NCBI GenBank assembly: GCA_019090295.1
Contig: JAHRWG010000100.1
Coordinates: 1 to 12,739, forward strand
Reading direction: 5' to 3'
Origin: Cycloclasticus sp.
GTDB taxonomy: Bacteria; Pseudomonadota; Gammaproteobacteria; Methylococcales; Cycloclasticaceae
Length of the DNA stretch: 12,739 nt
Under the pieces are notes generated by a model. The model searched no databases and was not told the origin of the DNA. It saw only the letters and a list, made by a program, of their open reading frames with translations. A program made the position numbers and the translations under genes. Positions 6,985 to 12,739 of the stretch are shown piece by piece; the stretch's first letter is position 1; each line of letters begins with the position of its first letter.

Positions 6985-9024
6985 TTAAGTCGTTATGCCC
7001 GTATGCCGAAGCAAGGCATCAATGGTAGGCTTTCGTCCTCTAAATGCGGTAAACAGTGTTAAGGCATTCTGGCTACCACCCTTTTCTAAAATATTGTGTA
7101 AAAATGAGCGGCCCGTCACTTGATCAAAAACCCCCTTCTCCTCAAATAAAGAAAACGCATCACTGGATAACACCTCAGCCCATTTATAACTGTAATAACC
7201 AGCACCATAACCGCCTGCAAATATATGTGAGAAGCCATTTGGAAAGCGATTAAAGTCAGGGGTCTTAACCACACTCAGTTGATTTCTAACTTGCTGAAGA
7301 ATACCGTTAATGTTTGCACCTTGCTGTTTATCACATTCAAGGTGAATACGGAAATCGAATAGAGAAAACTCTATTTGCCTCACCATTTGCATGCCTGCTT
7401 GGAAGTTTTTTGCCGCCAACATTTTATTAAATATCTCTTTAGGCAACTCTTCGCCCGTTTGGTAATGCCCTGAGATGAGCGGCATAGCGTCTAGCTGCCA
7501 GCACCAATTTTCCATAAATTGGCTGGGCAACTCTACCGCATCCCACTCAACACCATGAATGCCTGACACACTTAAGTAATCTACTTGTGTTAATAAGTGA
7601 TGTAAGCCGTGACCAAATTCATGGAACAGCGTTTCAACTTCACTGTGAGTTAACAACGCAGGGTCTTCTCCAATTGGCGGTGTAAAGTTGCACGTTAAGT
7701 ATGCCACTGGCAACTGCAGGCCATTTAACTTTTTAAAGCGTGTGACACACTCATCCATCCATGCGCCTCCGCGTTTGTGAGCTCTTGCATATAAATCGAT
7801 ATAAAAACGCCCTCGCTGCTGGCCAGACTCATCACAGATGCCGAAAAACTGTACGTCTTTATGCCAGGTATCCACGCCTTTCAGCTCAGATATTTTGATG
7901 CCAAATAATTTTTCAACCACTGAGAACATTCCCGGCAAAACTCGGTTAACCGGGAAATAGGGTTTGACGTCTTCTTCTGCGAATTGGTACTGCTGTTCTT
8001 TAAGTTTTTCAGAAAAATAACTCAGATCCCAAGCTTCCAAATCCCCCTGATGGCCCTGCTCTTTGGCGAACGTTGTTAACTCCGCCATGTCCTTTTTAGC
8101 CATCGGCAGGGAGCGTTCTGAAAGCTCATTCAGAAGTTGTAAAACATCGCTAGGGGACTCTGCCATCTTAGTGGCTAACGATAAGTCTGCATAACTCGCA
8201 AAGCCCAACAGCTCTGACTTTTCATGCCTCAACTTAACAATATCCGCCATAATTTGTGAATTATCCCACTGCTCGGATGCATCACTTTGATCGGATGCTC
8301 GCGTAACAAAGGCACGATAAACCTCATGCCGCAACGACCTGTTATCCGCATAAGTCATCACTGCTAAATAACTGGGAAATTCCAGTGTTAATAGCCAACC
8401 CTCTTGCTCCTTCTGCTCTGCAGCCTGCCGCAATAAACTCATGGCAGAATCGGGAAGCCCTTTTAACGCTGTTTCATCCAGTATTAGTTTGCTCCATACA
8501 TTGGTCGCATCCATCAAATTTTCTTCAAACTGATTACTTAATAATGACAATTGCTGTGAAATATCCATATACCGCTTTTTCTTAGCGGCTGTTAGCGCAA
8601 CACCAGATAGTTCAAAATCACGGATGTCATCATCAATGATTTTCTGCTGCGCTGGGTCTAATAGTGCATATTCATCCCCCTCTTTTATTGAGTGGTAGGC
8701 ATCATACAAGGCTTTATTTTGCCCAACTTCAGTGCTGTACTCGCTCAATTTAGGCAAACAAGCTGAATAGGCCTCTCGCCACTCATCATTGTTCATCACT
8801 GAGTTCAAGTGGCTCACCGGTGACCACATGCGGCTAAGCTGATCGTCCATAAGTTCTATAGGGTATACAAGGTTAGCCCACGTATAAGGGCCACCATTGG
8901 CTAATAGTTCTTTCAGCCTTTTCTTATTATGTGCTAGTAGCTGATCGACAGCTGGCTCAATATCAGCGGCTTTAATGGAGGAAAAGGGTGGTAACTCAAA
9001 TTCGTCTAATAAGGGGTTTGGCAT
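6985..9024 (-). CDS. prlC: Oligopeptidase A (M3 zinc metallopeptidase)
   Basis: PrlC is a cytosolic zinc endopeptidase that degrades short peptides, including cleaved signal peptides. The 679-residue protein is collinear with E. coli PrlC along its length, from MPNPLLDEFELPPFS at the start to FRGRKPTIDALLRHTGI at the end. The zinc site HEFGH is at 468-472, and the downstream Glu of WDAVELPSQ (E498) is the expected third ligand. HIFAGGYGAGYYSY near the C-terminus is the glycine/tyrosine substrate-binding loop of M3 peptidases. All key residues are present. The start is fixed by homology, because the ATG is preceded by a pyrimidine run (ACCCCC) with no Shine-Dalgarno sequence. It follows the GIDE-domain gene by 55 bp and is nearly contiguous with the SH3 gene, consistent with one operon. 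Confidence 0.97.
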   Translation of the reverse strand: MPNPLLDEFELPPFSSIKAADIEPAVDQLLAHNKKRLKELLANGGPYTWANLVYPIELMDDQLSRMWSPVSHLNSVMNNDEWREAYSACLPKLSEYSTEVGQNKALYDAYHSIKEGDEYALLDPAQQKIIDDDIRDFELSGVALTAAKKKRYMDISQQLSLLSNQFEENLMDATNVWSKLILDETALKGLPDSAMSLLRQAAEQKEQEGWLLTLEFPSYLAVMTYADNRSLRHEVYRAFVTRASDQSDASEQWDNSQIMADIVKLRHEKSELLGFASYADLSLATKMAESPSDVLQLLNELSERSLPMAKKDMAELTTFAKEQGHQGDLEAWDLSYFSEKLKEQQYQFAEEDVKPYFPVNRVLPGMFSVVEKLFGIKISELKGVDTWHKDVQFFGICDESGQQRGRFYIDLYARAHKRGGAWMDECVTRFKKLNGLQLPVAYLTCNFTPPIGEDPALLTHSEVETLFHEFGHGLHHLLTQVDYLSVSGIHGVEWDAVELPSQFMENWCWQLDAMPLISGHYQTGEELPKEIFNKMLAAKNFQAGMQMVRQIEFSLFDFRIHLECDKQQGANINGILQQVRNQLSVVKTPDFNRFPNGFSHIFAGGYGAGYYSYKWAEVLSSDAFSLFEEKGVFDQVTGRSFLHNILEKGGSQNALTLFTAFRGRKPTIDALLRHTGITT

Positions 9025-9079
9025 GGGGGTCTACACATCAAAAAAACATCATGTTCGCATAAACTACCTGTTTGAGTCA

Positions 9080-10021
9080 CTATCCAAAACGGATATTAAA
9101 CATCCAGGCCGCCAAAACCCCCATTGCAAAAAAAAGTGTTAGGGCTAACCATGAGCGATATTTAAAGTGCTGAATGAGTTTTTCCTCATCTTTTGCTGAA
9201 ATTAAAAAAGGCTGCCGAGGTCCTGCCGGCTTCCTAATGACATGGTTCACGCTCTGCTTTCCAGGCTCCAACTGCTCTTGAACGATTTGTTTCTTCGCTA
9301 AAATCACCGCCTTATCCCACTCATTCGGTTCAATTTCTCCACTACGGTCTGTATCAAACCGATTCAGCAACTGCTGAGGTGCTTTCTTCCAGCTTTTTAA
9401 TAATGCCATTAACGCTTCTTGTTGATGGCTTGGCTCAAGTGGCTGATGGGTCTTAAATTCTCCGAGAACATATAATGGGTCACCTGCGTGGATACGCTTT
9501 TCATGATAACGGTAGCGCTTACCAAACGAAATAGGCCTAGAGCTAAAGCCACGGGGGCCCGCACTAGGGTGCGCTGTACTGCCATACCAGGTATCCGATA
9601 CTGAATGAATCACTTCTGCATCATCAGGGTCAATAATCGCGTTACCTGTTATACCCTCTAAAAAGAAAACCCCTTCACTAACCCCTGTTTCATGAAGCCG
9701 CCATGTTGAACGTCTTCGCCCACGCACATAGTGTGACTGTTTTTCTTCAACGGTATACTCATACCAAACACAATTGACCCGGGTTAACGGCGCAATAATA
9801 GGGTCACCTGGCAGCAACGCTGCGTGGCCTTTAAATTCGTTATAGCCTTGTGCCGCTGAGCGGACTAATGACGTCGGCATATTTTGCATCATTCGGTAAC
9901 GAAAAGAGCACCGGAAAAAATAATATAGGCACGCTACGGCGGCTAAGCACACCAATGAAGAGTACAACCAAAACTCTTCAACAGGTAACCTTAATAGTTC
10001 TTGAGAGGCTTCGCCGATCAT
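9080..10021 (-). CDS. GIDE-domain membrane protein with an EF-hand loop
   Basis: The 313-residue protein has an N-terminal membrane helix (about 17-37), a soluble region from about 45 to 190 resembling the GIDE domain of eukaryotic MUL1/MAPL (including LTRVNCVWYEYTVEEK and the DPLYVLGEF segment), and a C-terminal membrane helix (about 290-309). Databases call this family 'E3 ubiquitin ligase', but no RING finger is present and ubiquitin ligation should not be assumed. Residues 223-234, DTDRSGEIEPNE, are a full EF-hand loop with acidic or oxygen ligands at positions 1, 3, 5 and 12, Gly at 6 and Ile at 8. Calcium binding is therefore likely. The gene overlaps lemA by ATGA, so LemA is the probable partner. 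Its biological role is unknown. Confidence 0.8.
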   Translation of the reverse strand: MIGEASQELLRLPVEEFWLYSSLVCLAAVACLYYFFRCSFRYRMMQNMPTSLVRSAAQGYNEFKGHAALLPGDPIIAPLTRVNCVWYEYTVEEKQSHYVRGRRRSTWRLHETGVSEGVFFLEGITGNAIIDPDDAEVIHSVSDTWYGSTAHPSAGPRGFSSRPISFGKRYRYHEKRIHAGDPLYVLGEFKTHQPLEPSHQQEALMALLKSWKKAPQQLLNRFDTDRSGEIEPNEWDKAVILAKKQIVQEQLEPGKQSVNHVIRKPAGPRQPFLISAKDEEKLIQHFKYRSWLALTLFFAMGVLAAWMFNIRFG

Positions 10022-10602
10022 TCAAATAAGGCCTTCACATTCACATCCGTTAGCTCAGCATCTTCAAAATCAAGTAATTCAAATGGTATAAATTTGAAGA
10101 AGCGAGCAATCAAGATATCAGGAAATTGTTCAATTCGCACATTATTGATATTGACGCTTTCATTATAAAACTCACGCCTATCTGCAATATTATTTTCTAA
10201 TTGGCTGATCCGTTTTTGTAACGATTGAAATGACTCATTCGCTTTCAGATCTGGGTAAGCCTCTGCCACGGCAAATAAATTCATCAAGCCTTGGCGCATT
10301 TGTGTTTCTGCCTGCCCTAAAGCCCCCACATTAGATTGCCCCAAGGCACTCGACACACCTGAACGAGCGAGCATGACTTTTTCTAGCGTCTCTTGCTCGT
10401 GCTTCATATATTGTTGGCAGGTAGCCACCAATTTAGGCAGCTCATCATGGCGCTGCTTAAGCAACACATCAATATTAGACCACGCTTTAGACACACTGTG
10501 CTTCACGCTCACCAAGCTGTTGTATAACGCGATACCATAACCTGCGGTAACAACCATCACAGCTATGCCTATAAATCCTGATACACTCATGTTTTTTCCC
10601 AT
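10018..10602 (-). CDS. lemA: LemA family membrane protein
   Basis: LemA proteins are small bacterial membrane proteins with a short N-terminal helix and a long helical bundle. Their function is largely unknown. This one has 194 residues, a transmembrane segment at about 7-27, and the family signature YNSLVSVKHSVSKAWSNIDVLLKQRHDELPKLV (27-59). The later FSVAEAYPDLKAN-like block (FAVAEAYPDLKANESFQSLQ) is also typical. Two starts are possible: ATG at 10602 (GAG nine bases upstream) and ATG at 10590 (GGGA six bases upstream). The shorter form, beginning MSVSGFIG, looks more like other family members. Its last bases overlap the GIDE gene start by four. It is divergent from the gamma-carbonic anhydrase gene and probably heads a four-gene operon. 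It is not the sensor kinase LemA/GacS of Pseudomonas syringae. Confidence 0.9.
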   Translation of the reverse strand: MGKNMSVSGFIGIAVMVVTAGYGIALYNSLVSVKHSVSKAWSNIDVLLKQRHDELPKLVATCQQYMKHEQETLEKVMLARSGVSSALGQSNVGALGQAETQMRQGLMNLFAVAEAYPDLKANESFQSLQKRISQLENNIADRREFYNESVNINNVRIEQFPDILIARFFKFIPFELLDFEDAELTDVNVKALFE

Positions 10603-10619
10603 TAAATATTACTCGCTAG

Positions 10620-10625
10620 AGTATA
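10620..10625 (-). promoter_or_regulatory. Candidate -10 element for the lemA operon
   Basis: On the minus strand this reads TATACT, five of six matches to the sigma-70 -10 consensus, with a poor -35 (CGGGCA) 17 bp upstream. Transcription would start near 10613, giving an 11-nt leader for the 10602 start or 23 nt for the 10590 start. The latter gives more room for ribosome binding. The evidence is hexamer matching only. Confidence 0.3.
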
Positions 10626-10641
10626 GAACAGGAACTCTCTT

Positions 10642-11178
10642 ATGCCCGCTAAATCTTTTGATGGTCAAACCCCATCACTCAACAACTCCACTTTCATTCA
10701 CCCAAGCGCCGTGGTCATTGGCAATGTTGAGCTGGCTGCCGATGTCTCTATTTGGCCCCTGGCGGTGGTTCGTGGCGATATCCATCACATTAAAATTGGC
10801 CAACGCTCTAACATTCAAGATGGTAGCGTGCTGCACGTCACTCATGCTAGTGACTTTAACCCCAATGGCTACCCACTCATTATTGGTGATGACGTAACGG
10901 TTGGGCATAACGTCACCTTACATGGCTGCAATATTGGTAATAAATGTTTAATTGGCATGGGAGCCATTGTTATGGATGGTGCCATCGTTAACGATAACGT
11001 TATGATTGGTGCAGGTAGTTTAGTCCCCCCAGGAAAGGTTCTCGATAGTGGTTATTTATATGTTGGCTCTCCAGTAAAAAAAGCACGTCCCATTAATGAG
11101 AAAGAAGAACGTTTTTTAAGTTATTCGCCTCAAAACTATGTTCGACTTAAAAACAAGTACTTAGCCGAGCAGCAATAG
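10642..11178 (+). CDS. Gamma-class carbonic anhydrase family protein (YrdA/PaaY-like)
   Basis: This is a left-handed beta-helix protein of the gamma-carbonic anhydrase family, 178 residues, close in pattern to E. coli YrdA. Hexapeptide repeats run from about 20 to 135 (for example VVIGNV, VTVGHN, CNIGNK, VMIGAG). Conserved landmarks are VVRGDIHHIKIGQRSNIQDGS (42-62), LHVTH (64-68) and VTVGHNVTLHGC (85-96). His65, His89 and His94 are the expected metal ligands, with the one long insertion (SDFNPNGYP) in the usual place. Members are trimers with metal at subunit interfaces; carbonic anhydrase activity is proven for few and may be weak or absent. AGGA lies eight bases before the ATG. It is divergent from lemA, 39 bp apart. 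I recall gamma-carbonic anhydrase genes beside prlC in Pseudomonas, which suggests a conserved neighbourhood. Confidence 0.93.
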   Translation: MPAKSFDGQTPSLNNSTFIHPSAVVIGNVELAADVSIWPLAVVRGDIHHIKIGQRSNIQDGSVLHVTHASDFNPNGYPLIIGDDVTVGHNVTLHGCNIGNKCLIGMGAIVMDGAIVNDNVMIGAGSLVPPGKVLDSGYLYVGSPVKKARPINEKEERFLSYSPQNYVRLKNKYLAEQQ

Positions 11179-11227
11179 TTATTTTCAACTAAGCTTTTCA
11201 GAGGCCTAACACTTAAAAAAACAAATT

Positions 11228-12406
11228 ATGAATGAATTTACCTTTGCTCGTCAGCCTATTTTAGATGACGAATTGCAACTATATGCTTATGAGTTTTTAT
11301 ATCGGCCAAGTATCACCACCACTGCTAGAACACACTCGAGTACGAGCGAAGTACTCGTCTCGTCCATTATTGACTTGGGACTAGAGAAAGCCAGCAATAA
11401 TAACCCTGCGTTCATTAATATGTCTTATCAAGATATTATGAGTGAGCATATTGAAGCTCTGCCTGCCGACAAGCTTATTTTAGAACTACTCGAAGATATC
11501 ACCCCTGATGATGCACTCGTTGCACGTGTAAAAGACTTATCCGACAAAGGCTTCCGCTTTGCCTTAGATGACTTTGTTTACAGCCCTGATTGGGACCCTT
11601 TAATTGATTTAGTAGGCATTATTAAACTTGATTTAACCATTAGCAGCTTCGAAGAAAACAAAACTTTAATCAATAAGCTCAGCAGTAGAAATATCGTCTT
11701 CTTAGCCGAAAAAGTAGAGACTCATTCAGACTATCAAGCCTATAAAGATATCGGTTGTACATTGTTCCAAGGCTATTTCTTTTGTAGACCTGAGACTCTA
11801 AAAGGCATTGCGCTAAGTGCCAATAGCCTATCAAAAACAAAACTACTGTCTATTATTAATCAAGCGACTATCTCATTTGACGAATTAGAAGAAACCATCG
11901 AGAAAGACCCAAGCCTCACCTACTTATTACTTAAGTACCTAAACTCAGCACAGTTTTCTTTTGCAACAAAAATTGACTCTATCAAGCAAGCAATTGTTAT
12001 TTTAGGTTTAAACAATATAAAAAAATGGTCTACCCTCGTCACCCTTCGTAATATTTCATCCAAACCATCAGAGCTAGTTAGGCAAGCCTTAATTAGGGCA
12101 AGACTGGCCGAACTGCTCGCCATCAACAGCAAGCAGAGTAATAGCAGTGGTTTTTTTCTTACGGGACTCCTATCCGTTCTCGATGCCTTACTCGACACAC
12201 CTTTAAAGACAATTATTCAGTCGATGCCATTAGACGCTGACATCAGCCTTGCTCTACTAGAGCATAAAGGTCCAATGGGTAAAGCCCTTCATTCAATTTC
12301 GCTGTACGACAGCGAACAAGAAGAGGAGGCTGGGCAGAATGTATCTGCCTACTACCTTGAAGCATGCCAGTGGGCCGATCAAGTAATGAGCGCAATGAAA
12401 GGCTAA
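11228..12406 (+). CDS. EAL-like plus HDOD domain signalling protein (YuxH family)
   Basis: The 392-residue protein combines an N-terminal EAL-like domain (about 3-195) and a C-terminal HDOD domain (about 200-385), the YuxH architecture. Signature positions of the EAL domain are YEFLYR (21-26, in place of EALLR), FINMS (62-66), LELLED (85-90), ALDDF (112-116), IKLD (132-135), LAEKVE (159-164) and FQGYFF (180-185). Most acidic positions survive, but the first motif has EFL for EAL and the DDFG loop reads DDFVYS, so phosphodiesterase activity is doubtful and c-di-GMP binding or a structural role is possible. HDOD motifs include LLKYLNSAQFSF and the IKQAIVILGLNNIKKW segment (252-267). HDOD proteins regulate motility or development without the HD catalytic residues. 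The start lacks a nearby Shine-Dalgarno sequence; an AGAGG lies too far upstream. A PilZ gene follows. Confidence 0.9.
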   Translation: MNEFTFARQPILDDELQLYAYEFLYRPSITTTARTHSSTSEVLVSSIIDLGLEKASNNNPAFINMSYQDIMSEHIEALPADKLILELLEDITPDDALVARVKDLSDKGFRFALDDFVYSPDWDPLIDLVGIIKLDLTISSFEENKTLINKLSSRNIVFLAEKVETHSDYQAYKDIGCTLFQGYFFCRPETLKGIALSANSLSKTKLLSIINQATISFDELEETIEKDPSLTYLLLKYLNSAQFSFATKIDSIKQAIVILGLNNIKKWSTLVTLRNISSKPSELVRQALIRARLAELLAINSKQSNSSGFFLTGLLSVLDALLDTPLKTIIQSMPLDADISLALLEHKGPMGKALHSISLYDSEQEEEAGQNVSAYYLEACQWADQVMSAMKG

Positions 12407-12474
12407 ACATGACTACCGGTGGCCCTCTATGTTGAGTTTTTTAGCTAACGGCTGCTCACTGAATATGCAAGCCC

Positions 12475-12518
12475 TAGATTAAACTGCTCGTCAACAAGTT
12501 GCTTATCGTGCTAATCTA
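12475..12518. repeat. 7-bp inverted repeat in the gap before the PilZ gene
   Basis: TAGATTA (12475-12481) and TAATCTA (12512-12518) are perfect inverted copies separated by 30 bases, and the interval holds a small CAAC/GTTG pair. It lies in the 160-bp gap between the HDOD and PilZ genes. No T-tract follows, so it does not look like an intrinsic terminator. An operator or leader structure is possible. Confidence 0.3.
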
Positions 12519-12566
12519 ACAACTGTAACCCGTTAATAAATGAGCCCGTCATAGAGGAGAATAAAA

Positions 12567-12702
12567 ATGGAACCCCGTTTGTGCTTAAGATCCCCCTTAA
12601 AACTTCCTGTTACTATCGTATTCAACGATAAGAAAATTGACTGCACTAGCAGAGACTTCAGTTTAGGTGGGATGTACCTAGAAACAGACGACTCATTTGT
12701 TA
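12567..12702 (+). CDS. PilZ-domain protein, N-terminal fragment (3' end cut by contig end)
   Basis: Only 45 genuine codons are present before the read-through adapter begins. They show both c-di-GMP binding signatures of PilZ: R4-L-C-L-R8, an RxxxR motif near the N-terminus, and DFSLGGMYLE (30-39), fitting DxSxxG with D30, S32 and G35. The start is well supported by a strong AGAGGAG at 12553-12559, seven bases before the ATG, much better than the other genes here. PilZ proteins bind c-di-GMP and act on motility, polysaccharide export or type IV pili; which of these applies cannot be told. The preceding EAL/HDOD gene on the same strand suggests a shared signalling theme, though the 160-bp gap argues for separate transcription. 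The frame continues open to the window end, but residues after 45 are encoded by adapter and should be discarded. Confidence 0.8.
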
Positions 12703-12739
12703 CTGTCTCTTATACACATCTGACGCTGCCGACGAACTC
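12703..12739. other. Nextera transposase adapter read-through (sequencing artefact)
   Basis: CTGTCTCTTATACACATCT at 12703-12721 is the exact 19-bp Tn5 mosaic end used in Nextera libraries. It is followed without a break by GACGCTGCCGACGA (12722-12735), the reverse complement of the Nextera read-1 adapter tail. The final ACTC (12736-12739) would be the start of an i5 index. This is the order expected when a read runs through a short insert. Genomic sequence stops at 12702. Confidence 0.98.

Noticed and set aside
9037..9058. AACATGATGTTTTTT on the minus strand between the GIDE gene and prlC, resembling a terminator.
   Set aside because: The stem is short and AT-rich with almost no loop. A true terminator here is not supported and would split a likely operon.
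11337..11357. Hairpin CGAGTAC / GTACTCG with a 7-base loop inside the EAL/HDOD gene.
   Set aside because: It lies inside well-conserved coding sequence with no nearby regulatory context. A 7-bp stem is expected by chance at this scale.
12421..12442. Possible terminator after the HDOD gene: CTC/GAG stem followed by TTTTTT.
   Set aside because: The stem is only three base pairs, too weak to call a terminator.
12429..12482. A 17-codon open frame in the gap after the HDOD gene (possible leader peptide).
   Set aside because: It is too short to judge, with no clear ribosome binding site, no codon run suggesting attenuation, and no downstream terminator-antiterminator pair.

Overview
The window looks like one chromosomal contig from a gammaproteobacterium with a GC content in the mid-40s by eye. 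The reasons are an AlgR-type LytTR regulator directly upstream of hemC-hemD-hemX-hemY (the linkage known from Pseudomonas), UbiD as the ubiquinone-pathway decarboxylase, oligopeptidase A (PrlC) and a YrdA/PaaY-type gamma-carbonic anhydrase. A Methylophaga- or Cycloclasticus-like lineage would fit the composition, but that is only a guess. No rRNA, tRNA, CRISPR array, prophage or insertion sequence is visible, and nearly every base belongs to housekeeping genes.

Layout. (1) 1-388: 3' end of an AlgR-like response regulator, cut by the left edge. (2) 447-4604, plus strand: hemC and hemD overlap; after a 111-bp gap come hemX and hemY, joined by an ATGA overlap. HemC and HemD make uroporphyrinogen III; HemX and HemY are inner-membrane proteins that travel with them. 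(3) 4618-6096, minus: ubiD, convergent with hemY. (4) 6163-6393, plus: a 76-residue TusA-family protein, divergent from ubiD. (5) 10602 down to 6408, minus: lemA, a GIDE-domain membrane protein carrying an EF-hand loop, prlC, and an SH3-domain membrane-anchored protein. These four form one compact probable operon. (6) 10642-11178, plus: a gamma-carbonic anhydrase, divergent from lemA. (7) 11228-12406, plus: an EAL-like plus HDOD protein. (8) 12567-12702, plus: the first 45 codons of a PilZ-domain protein, cut by the right edge.

The last 37 bases are not genomic. From 12703 they match the Tn5 mosaic end followed by the Illumina Nextera read-1 adapter tail. The window therefore ends in untrimmed sequencing adapter, and the PilZ reading frame after codon 45 is artefact.

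The least described biology is the LemA plus GIDE/EF-hand pair, a membrane module with a textbook calcium-binding loop in a bacterial protein, placed in an operon with a cytosolic metallopeptidase and an SH3 membrane protein. The EAL/HDOD protein next to a PilZ protein suggests a small c-di-GMP-linked locus. Regulatory signals with some support are an extended -10 promoter for hemC and a 14-bp perfect palindrome over the likely -35 region of hemX.
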